A stretch of DNA of 64,000 bases from Pictodentalium vernedei (GCA_031216915.1 CM062289.1:26865533-26929532); one strand, 5' to 3'. Positions 32,945 through 44,850 are shown, counted from the stretch's first letter. The notes: generated by a model from the sequence alone, not told the origin. A program made the numbers and translations.

Positions 32945-33339
32945 TAATGTTCCAATTCATCATCAAGTGATGCCTTCCGTGAAGGAATGCCTAGATGATG
33001 CAGACGGAATTATGTTTTTCCAGTCGGGACAAGAGCCATCACAGTCGGGACAGATGTGGTTTATACCCGCACAATCGGTTATTTTCTGTCCCTGTTAAAT
33101 AACAGCAATGTTCTTTGCACCAAACTTGAGTTACTTCCTCAAAATGCAGAACACATCTTACAATAATGTCAAGTAACGTAGAACTGTATCATTCATCACA
33201 GATAATTTTCGACAGGAGCGCAGTTGTATTAAATATACATAGCGGGAAATGTAATATTGTTTGTTTATTTGGGTATAGAATACCTTTCACGCTGTGTATA
33301 CCAAATGACAAAGCGGACATGCAACGTATTATGTCGTAG

Positions 33340-33771
33340 CAGGGGCGGCGGAAGCTCGATAAAATTGGAGGGGCACAAATTTACATTGCTACCATGGTTC
33401 GACCCAGTTTGAGAAAGGTTACAAACGTATATCGGTAAATGTACCATGAGTCGCTATAGTCTCTCGTTTAGATGAATATGACGCTGTGTGGTCTCGGTCT
33501 TGTCCGGTTTCTTCTACTTCAACCATCTTGCCAGCCTTCGGGTTGAAAGATAGTTGAACTAGAAGAAACGGACCGAAGCGACCGAAAGTGGGAATATTTG
33601 GCTAAATATTGTTTGAATTGCAAATAATGTTACAGGACTGCCTGTATATTGACACGTTTGCACGCCCCCATTTTAACTCATTGTGTAACTGCGAAACATA
33701 TCTGTGGAAAATAGGTGGAGGGGAACGTGCCCCCTGTGCCCCCCCCCCCCCTCCTGGCTCCGCCACCTCTG
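33340..33771. mobile_element. hAT-like MITE with exact 8-bp target duplication
   Basis: The ends are caggggcggcggaagctcg and ctggctccgccacctctg. The duplication tgtcgtag is exact at 33332-33339 and 33772-33779. A C tract is near the right end at 33739-33751. A central hairpin at 33508-33582 pairs cggtttcttctacttcaacc with ttgaactagaagaaacgg. Confidence 0.92.
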
Positions 33772-33779
33772 TGTCGTAG

Positions 33780-34535
33780 CATGTTAAACATACCCCGAAA
33801 CCATTTTTCAAAATGTTCGTTGTGAAAATTTCAATTCCTATCAACCAACTCTTATGATCTAAACTTGATATGTGCACATCCGGAAGGGAGGGGTGAACTG
33901 GGTGAATTTGCAGTCCCAAAGTGTATAAGTTCTGAGATGTCCGAGGGGTTGGCTATGCTATAGGCTGCGTGTTAAGAGCCATATATGCATATAAATTGCA
34001 GGTATATATCGCCTTTCATCGCATGGTATGACCTATTTTCCCCCATTAAACTCACATTTGAACCCATCTCCCATCATTTCGCGCTATAGTGCAGCTATGT
34101 TTAATTCCGGAATGCTGTTGGACAGCATTTTGGAAGTAGAGACAGCTGTATTCTTGCACGAAATGATAATCATTTACAGTGATTGAGGATACGAGGAATA
34201 AAACAAATACACTAGCAGTGACATCAATCATTTAATGCGTTTTGAACTGCTTTTTCAGTACAATTATAGAATTGAATACTTGAAATATGCAGGTCATTTA
34301 AGATTATTTTGGGAACTTGATCAAATACAACGTAGCCCGTGGGTTAATTGAAAGGTGTTTATTGTTTCTCGGTCTATTTCGGCAGAGTTTTATCATCAGA
34401 GTTTTGATGAAGTGACAAATAAAATATTAAACTCTTCGCCAGTTTATAACGAAATCTATCATATGACTTGTCCGTTTTGTTCACTTTAAAACATTCGATA
34501 TTTTTTTTTTTCATATTAATCAGTGATAAATAAAG
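33780..34535. other. Unassigned, no gene seen
   Basis: Mostly AT-rich unique-looking sequence; the minus-strand frame at 34374-34625 has no recognisable domain. Confidence 0.4.
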
Positions 34536-34735
34536 CCTTCCGTCAATTTCATTGGTCAATTTCAAAACTAGACCATTTGATTGGCTGAACAAAATACAAC
34601 TGGGCCACATTTTCATAATTTGCATAATTAGAGTTGGGAGCTTTCATTGGTCAATTTCAAAACTGGACAATTTGATTGGCTAAACAATATACAACTGGCT
34701 CACATTTGCATAATTTCAGTAGGGAGAATTTACGT
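34536..34735. repeat. Two-copy ~97-bp tandem duplication
   Basis: cattggtcaatttcaaaact occurs at 34550 and 34647, followed each time by gatttgattggct-like and atacaactgg sequence. Confidence 0.85.
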
Positions 34736-34767
34736 TATCTGTCCTATTTAGGGTGGGTTATATTGTA

Positions 34768-35019
34768 TTAATCTTTTACCTAACTTAACGGCAAAAACCT
34801 GTCTCGCGCAATACAAGAAAAACGCCATTAATTTTTTTTTATATTTTCTCTTTTTGCTTCCAAAACATAGGTATGACCCCTCATTGGAACTAGCGTGTCG
34901 CGCTCGTTCCAATGAGGGGTCATAACCTATGTTTTGGAAGCAGAAAAATGAAATATTTTTAGTTATACGAGGATGTTTTTTCCAAGTGCCGTCTACAACT
35001 CAAGTTAGGTGTTGGGTCA
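34768..35019. mobile_element. TTAA hairpin MITE family B, copy at 34.8 kb
   Basis: Left end ttaatcttttacctaactta; right end gttaggtgttgggtcag. Centre gacccctcattggaac / gttccaatgaggggtc; the variable stem position is an A-T pair. Flanks match the 42.5-kb copy. Confidence 0.85.
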
Positions 35020-35064
35020 GAAAGTCATACTAAGTGGCTAATTTGTGCGTGTGTGTGTCATATG

Positions 35065-35225
35065 ATAAATAGAATATGAAATGAGTGTTTTTCTCGTATA
35101 ATATTTATGAAACTCGTCCGAATTTTCCGTTGGGGCTCGCCAGAGGCTCGCCCAAACGGAAAATTCTTAGACTCGTTTCATAAATATTATATGAGAAAAA
35201 CACTCATTCCATATCCTCTATTTAT
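35065..35225. mobile_element. 161-bp hairpin, ~75-bp arms
   Basis: ataaatagaatatgaaatga, gtgtttttctcgtataatat, ttatgaaactcgtccgaatt and ttccgttgggg are mirrored on the right side with few changes. The loop is ctcgccagaggctcgcc. Classed as a MITE by shape only. Confidence 0.88.
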
Positions 35226-35394
35226 GCAGCTCGTCTGGTAAATTAGGTCCAGACCTCGTCAAAGACTTAGTCTAGATGTAATTTACTGTATTGTTTTCGT
35301 TAATTTCACTATAAAATAACGACCTGTTGGGGCTGCTCTTTTTATTACCTGTTATTGCATTACATCACGTGAACATTCTAACGTTTTGTAACTT

Positions 35395-35632
35395 TTAACC
35401 CTTTTGAACCCGAGAGGCCGTTTTTTGGACCAGGAACATACGTCATACTTTCTTTTAGTAGGATGGCTATTGAATGAAAGTGTGGTGAAGACTAATCAAT
35501 ATTTTCAACGTGCAGCTCCATGGCTGCACGTTGAAAATATTAATTGGTCTATCCCCAAATAATGAATATGGTTTCTTCCAATTGCTGCGTTTAAACCTAT
35601 ATGGAAGATACCGCCATAGTTTAAAGGGTTAA
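35395..35632. mobile_element. TTAA hairpin MITE family C, copy 2
   Basis: TTAACCCTTTTGAACCC and AGTTTAAAGGGTTAA ends, with TTAA at 35395 and 35629. Centre ttttcaacgtgcagctcc / ggctgcacgttgaaaat is fully paired, whereas copy 1 at 16032 has a mismatch. Confidence 0.9.
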
Positions 35633-35991
35633 TATCATTTTGATTGGTAATGGAAAATATGTCACATTACACCAGAGATCACACTACAGACCCACAACAT
35701 TCATTTCATTGTTATCTCCGCCTACATTTACCTCGACCGATTTACCCCAGCTCTACTTTACGCTGATCGTAAAATGGCTGTTCACTAGTAATCAATAAAT
35801 GTCAGGAGATTATAATTTAATTTTCTCTAATCATATCCGATTTGCTTGCATGTGAGGTGGGTTTTTCATAATTCGATGAATATTTTTTTTTATCGTGTGA
35901 ATGTTTTTGCTTTCTCCCGCCCATTTATTTGTCAATTACAAAATTATGGGCGTGTCCAACGGTGCAATTAAACTGTAATTGCTGTACAATA

Positions 35992-36200
35992 CAGTCGCCG
36001 TGGACTGGTCGTAATCCACGCACGGCAGTGACGTCCACGATTGCGTTTACCAGGTAACAAAAATCATCATCAGCAAAATTGCTTCATTAATTAAATTTTT
36101 GATGATTATTCCCATAATTAGTGTTTACAATCTAAAATTATTGCGTCTGTGGAAATATTGCCCACTCGAGGAAGGTGACCGGACCACGGCGGCCATACTG
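35992..36200. mobile_element. TA-flanked MITE family H, short copy
   Basis: Ends cagtcgccgtggactggtcg and cggaccacggcggccatactg are inverted, with TA on both sides (35990-35991; 36201-36202). The interior aaaatcatcatcagcaaaat / aaatttttgatgattattcc is weakly paired. A single end of this family is at 51546 (cagtacggccgtggtggact). Confidence 0.82.
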
Positions 36201-36599
36201 TAGGTGGGCTTTTAGTATTCACGTGGGTGTTCACGCTGTTTTTTTCTCTTTAGTATTTCAGACTGCGTGTATTAGCCCAGGCAGAAATTAATAAAACTGT
36301 TGTAGGAACAAACGTTGATAAGACTGCAGTGATATAAACGACGGAGACTTCGGCCGTGTATGGGTGTATTATAATACAAGGAAACACTCTAAATTATATT
36401 ATAAGAATTGAAATGATTTATCTGTTGCTTTGTCGGAGTATGAATGTGGGGTGGGTGTGTTAAGTTTTGTAGTTTAGTTTAGTTTAATCGTTTATTCCTG
36501 CCGAGCACAGGGTTTCTCTTGTCATTGCAATATGTATAGTCTGGGCAAAGTAAATCAAATTTTCACCCAATAAATTGAATGGATTTTTTTCACCAATGA

Positions 36600-36716
36600 T
36601 TTCTTATGTTACATTTCCTTTAATTTTTCATCAAATCTAGTCATGGCTGCTTGATAGCAGCCATGACTAGATTTGATGAAAAATATCTTGAAAATACTCA
36701 GCAGGTTAAGAGTTAA
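36600..36716. mobile_element. Hairpin MITE family F fragment, TTAA at right end
   Basis: Centre catcaaatctagtcatggct / agccatgactagatttgatg is a perfect hairpin. The right flank aaatactcagcaggttaaga matches sequence at 48000-48035 and, inverted, at 58040-58100. The left end is not defined; it may reach about 36540. Confidence 0.75.
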
Positions 36717-36947
36717 TGCATTACACCATAATGGCAGTTGCACAATACAAACATAACAAATAAGACGACATAATAAACATGATGTATAAAAAGTACTAAT
36801 GACTTTTTTCTTTAACAAGGTGATCTCGATTTCAGTAGAATGACCAGATTATGTTAGAAATAATATTAATCGATTTACTTTCACAGTTTTTCAATATATA
36901 ATAGTATTTCTCCAAATCATTTTATTGTTTAAATTCTTTGTTTTCTT

Positions 36948-37836
36948 TTATAATTTCTTCGAACCCCGTTTCCCTAATTTCGACACATGCCTCACAGTCC
37001 ATAACAAAATGTTTTCGCTCTCTTTTTCACCAGTATTGCACACCTGGCATCTCCTATCATTTAGGGGCGTTGGGGGTTGTTTATGTCTACCCTTTTCTAT
37101 TTCTAAATTATGGTTACTAACCCTAAGTCTAGTAAACAGTTCACGGGCCTGTCGAGATCTGGTGATATTCAATAAGGTTCAAGCTTGTATTCCTTTTTAA
37201 CTAACTGATACGTTCGTAACTTATTACTGCCTTTCATTTTGTAAACATTAAACATATCTTTAGTAAATCTTTCGCTATGCTGAAATTCTAGTACATCTTT
37301 CAGGCATTTTCCATTACTATTACTTAACGTATTAGCATCGGAAACTCTGATATTATAACGAGATAACTGGGTTATCCAAGTTTTCGGAAGTTTGCATTTG
37401 AGCGACTCCTTGAATGAGTTGGAGAGTATGTTATCGCCAGCAATTTTGGATAATTTATCGACATATTTATGGAGATGTAAGATGGCATCGTTCACAATAG
37501 GATATCTACCCAACTCTCCTCGTGCTGCGTGATTGGATGCTTTTCTATACAACATTAATATTTGTTTACAAAATTTCAAGTGGACTTATTCACAGACTGT
37601 AGTATCCGCAAAAGGAGTGTTAATGTCAGGGAACCATAATAATAAAATAGGCTTAATCAATTTATCAAAAAATTTACATTTCACCTCAAGAATTAAGTCA
37701 AGTGACTTTCTGAGAGAATTTGTAAGGAAAAGCATTGCTTTCGATCCTTTTGTACTTAAATTCTCTTGAACTTGTTTTGTGTTTCCATTGAATGTGAAAT
37801 CAAGACCTAAGTATTTATATTGATCTACGATATCTA
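36948..37836 (-). pseudogene. LINE ORF2 C-terminal region with CCHC-like motif
   Basis: Reading from 37836 downwards: YKYLGLDFTFNGN near 37810 (RT thumb), then ALLRK-like helical sequence. Next comes a 136-aa stretch (37579-37169) with LGRYPI and KLPKTWI, and then RRCQVCNTGE at about 37050. A frameshift near 37015 separates CQVC from HFVMDC, which together give the C-x2-C...H-x4-C pattern common at LINE C-termini. The break at 37580-37590 also changes frame. Confidence 0.82.
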
Positions 37837-38092
37837 CAGTACGTGGAGAGTGTATTATCATTAAATCACCCGCAGAGTGGAGATTCCACCCGAGCAACAA
37901 TTGCAAATTTGTTGCAAAGCATAACCATCACAAGCAAAGTTCCAGCCAATGGACCTCCGGGTTAAACCCGGAGGTCCATTGGCTGAAACTTTGCTTGTGT
38001 TTTTTGCCCATATGTACAGAATTTGAAAGTGATACTTTGGGTGATACTCGACTCCGCGGGTGTTTTAGTTACAATCCACTCTCCACGTACTG
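37837..38092. mobile_element. TA-flanked hairpin MITE family D, copy 2, inside the LINE
   Basis: cagtacgtggagagtg and cactctccacgtactg ends with TA at 37835-37836 and 38093-38094. Centre caatggacctccgggt / acccggaggtccattgg is perfect. It splits LINE coding sequence, so it postdates the LINE. Confidence 0.95.
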
Positions 38093-39307
38093 TAATTTCG
38101 CTGTTCCAATACAAAACGTTGGATCTTTTATATCTTTACTTTTTTGAAAATCATCCATTTTGTTTTATTAATATTGACACTAAGTTTGTTTAACTTCTGA
38201 ACATATTTACTCAATCCTGCTGGAGACTCTGATAACATTACCAGGTCATCGGCAAAAAGTAGGTACTGAGTCGTTGTTCATTCACATTAACTGCTGAACA
38301 GAATTCATTAAATATCCCGCATATGTCATCAATAAAAACTTTGAAAAGAAAGGGGGATATAGAGCATCCTTGTCTAACGCCTTCTGTTGAGAGTAAAGGT
38401 GGGCTCAATCCCACAGAAGTATTTATAGAATAGTAACGGGACTCAAAAAGAGAGCTAAGAATTTTGAAGACTTTCCCACCGATACGCAATGACTTCATTT
38501 TCTCCAAAAGTAATGGCCTATCTACCGAATCAAATGCTTTCTTAAAATCAACAACACCGCGTTCATTGGTTTCTTCTCTTCTTTATATTTATTTGCCAAC
38601 GTGTGCAAAATGAATGCACTGTTAGTTGTTCCTCGATACTTCCTGAATCCAAATTGGTTATCGCTTATTAAATCGTTGAGTTCTAAATACTCATTCAGCC
38701 TCGAGTTTATTACTTTATTAAATAATTTTCCGAAATTACTACTCAGCGCAATCGGTCTGTAATTGTTAGGATCATGTCGATCGCCTTTCTTATAGAGTGT
38801 TTTTATTATAGACTCACTCCAAGATACAGGGTAATGACCTGATAATAATATTTGATTAAATAGCTTGACAACATCATCTATAATAATTGGAACAATAAGT
38901 TTTAATAATTTATTCGGAATGTTATCTACAGCCGATGACGTTTTGCTTTGGAGCTGCCTACCAGCGTCTAATATTTCTTTAGCGGTTATATAGTCATTGT
39001 TTAATTTGATATCTGGCTCCTAAATTGTTGCCGGAAAATAACGTATTTCAGACTCAGATCTTTTCGGACAAAGTAATGTTTTAAAGAATTCTACAGTTTC
39101 ATCTGGGTGTAAATAATTGGGTTCTTCTTTCTGAGCACGAAATGTGTTAATAATACTCCAGTACTCGGAAGGATTAGCTGTCCCCACATAAGATAATTTT
39201 TCAGAGATATATTCCTAAAATTCTCTGCGCTTCCGTTTTGTCTCCCGTTTATAAAGCTTTTTTATAGAGTGAAATTTAATCAGTAGTGTCATATTATAAG
39301 GCATCTT
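38093..39307 (-). pseudogene. LINE reverse transcriptase, minus strand
   Basis: Finger motif NNYRPIALSSNFGK is coded near 38770-38730, then NQFGFRKYRGT near 38640. Motif A VDFKKAFDSVD is near 38560-38530, RQGCSISPFLFKVFIDDI near 38380-38320, and the FADD catalytic box at 38256-38245. FADD lies in a different frame from the preceding 89-aa frame, so a frameshift falls at about 38262. Another frameshift is near 38577 and a TAG near 39020. Confidence 0.88.
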
Positions 39308-40011
39308 CAGTGGCGGCGCCAGAGTTACAGAAGTGAAGGGGTAGAGTTGGGTATTGCCCGCCGCGCGTAAGTTTTTAAAATGTTCTCAACTTCGGGAGGG
39401 GACACCCCTCCCGAAGTTGAGAAAATTTTTAAATTTACGTTGTAAATGGTGTTCTCTGGAGCATTCTCAGACAATTAAATTAAAACAGTTTTATCCTTTT
39501 GAAACTTACTGGTTAGGTCTTTCAGTTATAGTAAGCGTCGTACATGGTGACATTTTAACGGAAGAACGCTGTTGTAAAGGTGCTTTGTGCGAGCACAAAG
39601 CACCAAACGACACTCAAATCGAAAATGAAAGTAGGCTGCATTCCAAACGGATGCGTTGCACGCTCTCGATTCTAGCATTCCTCGAATACTCTTAAGCGGT
39701 ATGTTTCAGACCTTTTGAACGCTGCACGCCTTGTTGCAATTTGGGCCCTCGACTCTTGTTTGTTGCTTGCAGCTAATGTGTGTGTGGTGGGGGTGGGGGG
39801 GGGGGAGGGGGGCACACACAAACATAATTGTAAAACTTCTCTGATTTAGTGCACTTGGGAATATGGAATTAAGCATACCCACCATTACACCGCAACGTTC
39901 AATACAAAAATTAAAAGGATAGTATTTTTTTACTACGCTTGGCGAAAAAAGTGGAGGGGTAAGTACCCCCCCCCCTCATACCCCTCCCCCGCCCCCTTGG
40001 CGCCGCCACTG
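39308..40011. mobile_element. hAT-like element with CAGTGGCGGCGCCA ends, inside the LINE
   Basis: Ends cagtggcggcgccag and ttggcgccgccactg are inverted. Flanks ggcatctt (39300-39307) and ggcctttt (40012-40019) look like an 8-bp target duplication with two changes. C and G homopolymer tracts sit near the right end (39798-39810, 39966-39975). An internal inverted repeat, cttcgggaggggacacccct at 39390-39420, is present. The LINE frame resumes on each side. Confidence 0.88.
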
Positions 40012-40019
40012 GGCCTTTT

Positions 40020-40432
40020 CTTCATCTCATTACTACATTTGTCATATTTTTTTAACTCTTTACAGTGTTTATCAAACCAGTGTCGTTTACGTTTTTGTTT
40101 ATACCTAAAATTTATCACTTTCGACGAAGCTTTATTAATAAACAATATGATTTCATTCAGATCTCGGGTGGCCCTTTCGGTTCCAATGGGATTCGCAGAA
40201 TACTCACTTAATTTGAACTCCATTAATTTTTTTGAACATATGGATCATATAAGGTAGAAATAAAATGACTCTATCTCCTCTCTCTTTACACCATTTTGTA
40301 ACTAAATTATGTTTTCGGTAGGTATTTGAAAGCTTAGTACTTTCTACTTCGATTACCATAAAATCGGAATGAACAGTCAGTTGACTATGATCTGAAAATC
40401 CTGTCGGAGATTTAACACAAAATAGCTAACAT
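40020..40432 (-). pseudogene. LINE endonuclease C-terminal end and linker
   Basis: The minus strand codes PTGFSDHSQLTV with SDH at 40395-40387. This is the histidine motif that closes APE-type LINE endonucleases. The following frame (to 40020) is lysine-rich, as LINE linkers usually are, with KRKRHWFDKHCKELKK. The N-terminal part of the nuclease is absent: sequence upstream is the 40-bp satellite. Confidence 0.82.
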
Positions 40433-40449
40433 CGGGTAGGTACCTCTTA

Positions 40450-42405
40450 TTTGTATGAAGTGCTATAACTTAACAAGCTCATTCCACATTCATACCTACT
40501 TTGTACAACTTAACACGCCTATTCCACATTTATACCCTCTTTATACAACTTAACACGCCCATTCCACATTTATACCCTCTTTATACAACTTAACACGCCT
40601 ATTCCACATTTATACCCTCTTTATACAACTTAAAACGCCCATTCCACATTTATACCCTCTTTATACAACTTAACACGCCCATTCCACATTTATACCCTCT
40701 TTATACAACTTAACACGCCCATTCCACATTTATACCCTCTTTATACAACTTAACACGCCCATTCCACATTTATACCCTCTTTATACAACTTAACACGCCC
40801 ATTCCACATTTATACCCTCTTTATACAACTTAACACGCCCATTCCACATTTATACCCTCTTTATACAACTTAACACGCCTATTCCACATTTATACCCTCT
40901 TTATACAACTTAACACGCCCATTCCACATTAATACCCTCTTTATACAACTTAACACGCCCATTCCACATTTATACCCTCTTTATACAACTTAACACGCCC
41001 ATTCCACGTTTATACCCTCTTTATACAACTTAACACGCCCATTCCACATTTATACCCTCTTTATACAACTTAACACGCTCATTCCACATTTATACCCTCT
41101 TTATACAACTTAACACGCCCATTCCACATTTATACCCTCTTTATACAACTTAACACGCCCATTCCACATTTATACCCTCTTTATACAACTTAACACGCCC
41201 ATTCCACATTTATACCCTCTTTATACAACTTAACACGCCCATTCCACATTTATACCCTCTTTATACAACTTAACACGCCCATTCCACATTTATACCCTCT
41301 TTATACAACTTAACACGCCCATTCCACATTTATACCCTCTTTATACAACTTAACACGCCCATTCCACATTTATACCCTCTTTATACAACTTAACACTCCC
41401 ATTCCACATTTATACCCTCTTTATACAACTTAACACGCCCATTCCACATTTATACCCTCTTTATACAACTTAACACGCCCATTCCACATTTATACCCTCT
41501 TTATACAACTTAACACGCCCATTCCACATTTATACCCTCTTTATACAACTTAACACGCCCATTCCACATTTATACCCTCTTTATACAACTTAACACGCCC
41601 ATTCCACATTTATACCCTCTTTATACAACTTAACACGCCCATTCCACATTTATACCCTCTTTATACAACTTAACACGCCCATTCCACATTTATACCCTCT
41701 TTATACAACTTAACACGCCCATTCCACATTCACACCCGCTTTATACAACTTAATATGTCTATTCCACATTCATACCCTCTTTATACAATTTAACACGCCC
41801 ATTCCACATTCATACCCGCTTTATACAACTTATTAACATGTCTATTCCACATTCATACCCGCTTTATACAACTTATTAACATGTCTATTCCACATTCATA
41901 CCCGCTTTATACAACTTATTAACATGTCTATTCCACATTCATACCCGCTTTATACAACTTATTAACATGTCTATTCCACATTCATACCCGCTTTATACAA
42001 CTTATTAACATGTCTATTCCACATTCATACCCGCTTTATACAACTTATTAACATGTCTATTCCACATTCATACCCGCTTTATACAACTTATTAACATGTC
42101 TATTCCACATTCATACCCGCTTTATACAACTTATTAACATGTCTATTCCACATTCATACCCGCTTTATACAACTTATTAACATGTCTATTCCACATTCAT
42201 ACCCGCTTTATACAATTTAAGAGGCCCATTCCACATTCATACCCATTTTTTTACAACTTAATTCCCCCATTCCTCATTCATACCCGCTTAAAACAAATTA
42301 ACACGCCCTTCCACATCCATTCCCGTTTTATACAACTTAACACGCCCATTTCCACATTCATACTCGTTTTATACAACTTAACACGCCTATTTCACATTCA
42401 CACTA
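40450..42405. repeat. Satellite array of 40-bp units grading into 43-bp units
   Basis: About 31 near-identical 40-bp units (ttatacaacttaacacgccc, attccacatttataccctct) run to about 41740. Then about 9 units of 43 bp, with an added tat-taacatgtct segment and ttcatacccgct, run to about 42210. Degenerate units close the array. Outer units on both sides are more diverged, the middle is almost uniform, as expected from unequal exchange or recent amplification. There is no spacer diversity and no coding frame. Confidence 0.97.
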
Positions 42406-42528
42406 GAATAAGCGGCTGATTATGCATTCAATGCTTATATGAATAATATTAATGATTTACAGTGCTCATAGTCTTACGAGGAGGTGTCGTTGAGTTTTAT
42501 GTCTAAAAGAAGTAGCCCTGGTTACAAG

Positions 42529-42778
42529 TTAACCCTTTACCCAACGTAACGGTCAAAACCGGCCAGCGCTATTCACAAAAATCGTCAATTAATTTTCATT
42601 ATTTTTTTCATTTTTTCTCTCAAAAACATAGGTTATGACCCCTCTTTGGAACGAGCTCGACGAGCTCGATCCAAAGAGGATCATAACCTATGTTTTTGAG
42701 ACAAGAAATAAAAAAAATAGTTATTCAAGAATTTTCTTTTCAAGTGGCGTCTGTTTTTAATGTTAGGTAACGGGTTAA
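42529..42778. mobile_element. TTAA hairpin MITE family B, best-preserved copy
   Basis: TTAACCCTTTACCCAACGTAAC at left shortens to matching GTTAGGTAACGGGTTAA at right, with TTAA at 42529 and 42775. Between them: aaaccggccagcgctattca, atttttcattttttctctca, the centre cccctctttggaacgagctc / gagctcgatccaaagaggat. The variable stem position is a T-A pair. This copy defines the family ends. Confidence 0.92.
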
Positions 42779-42845
42779 AAGATCGCCTATTTTCATTCAC
42801 TATAGCTACTTTGAATCGGCAACATTATAAATTATGGCGATGAAT

Positions 42846-42939
42846 TGACGGTAACATGCTCTGTGGTTTGCGGCTAGGAGCTTCTGTTCAACCGAGACGC
42901 GAAGTTCCGTTGCGCAAACCTCAGACCATGTTACCGTCA
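42846..42939. repeat. Imperfect hairpin
   Basis: gacggtaacatgctctgtgg, tttgcg pairs with cgcaaacctcagaccatgtt, accgtc; loop about 40 bp with further weak pairing (cttctg/cgaag). Confidence 0.75.
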
Positions 42940-43593
42940 TCACAATAACGTGTATGTTCAAATAAGACCTTACCTGTAGCCCAAAACCCACATCGTGAAA
43001 TGAACAAGGCAACTGCTAACGATAACAAGTTTAGTAAATAAACCTCTTGAATAGAATAGAACAGAACTTTATTGCAATAAATCACCCGCACTGGGGCAGA
43101 TTGCATGTATAATAGTACAATATTAGTATAATTAAGACCATTTGATACAGCATCATCAGCAACAGAATATCCTGTCATGTCTCAATATAGTCCTTTTATA
43201 ATATATAATGAGAAATATATAATGATATTTTGAACACATGTATATACCCCACGACATCACTGGATAAATAATCAATAAATCAGATAAGGGTCGAGTCACC
43301 CCATCTTTGCTCAAATTGTAAACTGGTTTGTAATTTAAACAACACTTCATTCGGAACAGCGTCTGCTGCTTGTGTGAAAAATCTAGAAATAAGAAGAGGT
43401 TTGCAAGACACTTTAGTTGATGGAACAATTGCGTCAGACGTAACGTACGCTATTGGAGACGTAAACATAGAAAAAACCCAATGGAGCCCTCGTCCAAATC
43501 AGAGGGCGGGGTTTGTAGTCTTATTGGAACATTATACATGAAATACTGTTAGGGCAAATGCACTCACCACCCATCAAATGTATGGCCATTATA
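42940..43593. other. Unassigned, no gene supported
   Basis: A 62-aa minus-strand frame at 43468-43280 has balanced composition, but I recognise no family and see no splice-supported neighbour. Everything else is AT-rich filler. Confidence 0.35.
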
Positions 43594-43850
43594 CAGTACG
43601 TGGAGAGTGGGTTGTAATTAAATCATCCGTGGAGTGGAGTTATCACCCAAGCTATAACTTTCAAATTCTGTACATATCGACAAAAAACACAAGCAATGTT
43701 TCAGCCAATGGACCTCCGGGTTTAACCCGGAGGTCCATTGTCTGAAACTTTGCTTGTGCTGGTTATGCTTTGCAACAAATTTGCAATTATTGCTTGGGTG
43801 GAATCTCCACTCTTCGAGTGATTTACTGATAATACACTCTCCACGTACTG
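43594..43850. mobile_element. TA-flanked hairpin MITE family D, copy 3
   Basis: cagtacgtggagagtggg and cactctccacgtactg ends, TA on both sides. Orientation is inverted relative to copies 1 and 2. Centre caatggacctccgggtttaa / cccggaggtccattg. Confidence 0.95.
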
Positions 43851-44726
43851 TATGACATTTTTCTCTGTATTTTAGAATACCTCTACCCATCCAAATAAAG
43901 ACCACTGTTCTCGCTGATGACTTGTGAATAACAGATGTTTGTTAGATTTGAGCGACAAAGCGCGCTTTGCTAATTGCGTAGCGATGAACGTACTGCGTCA
44001 TATGAACAGAGAGAGAGAGGGGATATATATAAAGGGGTGGCGTGGGGGTAGAGAGTGCTACTCGCAGTATGGGTACGGTAGGGTCCTTCTTTCAAACATA
44101 TATTAATAAAATAACTCCTTGAGGGTTTTTTGTTATACAGCTTGTATTTTTTTGTATCGACCATTTGCAATTAGTAAACGATATGCATGGAGAATATCAT
44201 GCGCAGTAATTGTCCCTTTCTGCATGAAAGAATTACATTATTGTTGTTCGTTTAGTGATATAAAATATTCTTTTTTTGTTTGTACTTGTGTAATAAAGCA
44301 ATCAGTCATGTAATAATAGTCATTGTTGCATAATATGCAGTAATCTATGCAATTTATTTGACGGAATTGCTGATGACGTTAAGCTATGTAAATGATCGTT
44401 ATGAGAGAAAAAATAAATGGAAAACAAACATCCGTAAGTTTTTTTCTGATGGACAGACCACCGGATGTGTGTAACACGATGTACCTTCAACAGAAAATAT
44501 TGACTCCTTCTTTTGCAACGTTGTTCACTACCATCGCAAGTATTGTTTACTACCACCACAAGTAATTGTACGGTTAAACTGGGACATTCGAAACGGGGAC
44601 ACATGTGGCACCTGCGGGCCTGGCGTTAAATTTCTCAGTTCGCCGTGTGGAGGTGCGTTAGTTCCAAGCATATCTGTTTAGTCCCCCACAGTTTCACCGC
44701 GAAGGGGACTCATAGATTGCACTCAG
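43851..44726. other. Gene-free; TATA-like motif only
   Basis: gatatatataaaggggtggc at 44021-44040 looks like a TATA box with downstream sequence and could be a decayed LTR or other promoter, but no paired LTR or coding region is visible. Nothing else recognised. Confidence 0.3.
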
Positions 44727-44756
44727 TCCGTCCGTCTGTCTGTCTGTCTGTCTGTC

Positions 44757-44850
<94 letters not shown>
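44727..44850. repeat. (CTGT)n microsatellite
   Basis: About 30 tetranucleotide copies starting ccgtccgt and turning to ctgtctgt. The CR-rich and TD-rich frames here are its translation. Confidence 0.97.

Larger units (their letters stand above)
36930..40432 (-). mobile_element. LINE relic, minus strand, broken by two later insertions
   Basis: On the minus strand it runs endonuclease C-terminal end, RT, and C-terminal zinc-knuckle-like region. A hAT-like element (39308-40011) lies between endonuclease and RT, and a family D MITE (37837-38092) lies after the RT. The 5' side stops next to the satellite at about 40440. Frameshifts and at least one stop (near 39020) show it is dead. RT style (RQGCSISPFLFKVFIDDI) and the CCHC-type end suggest an I/Nimb-like LINE, unproven. 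Confidence 0.88.

Noticed and set aside
40450-42405. CRISPR-like array
   Set aside because: Units are contiguous with no variable spacers, and the setting is eukaryotic; it is a satellite.
43280-43468. 62-aa minus-strand frame with gene-like composition
   Set aside because: No recognisable domain, no convincing splice context, and the neighbourhood is wholly repetitive; a translated search with transcript data would decide.
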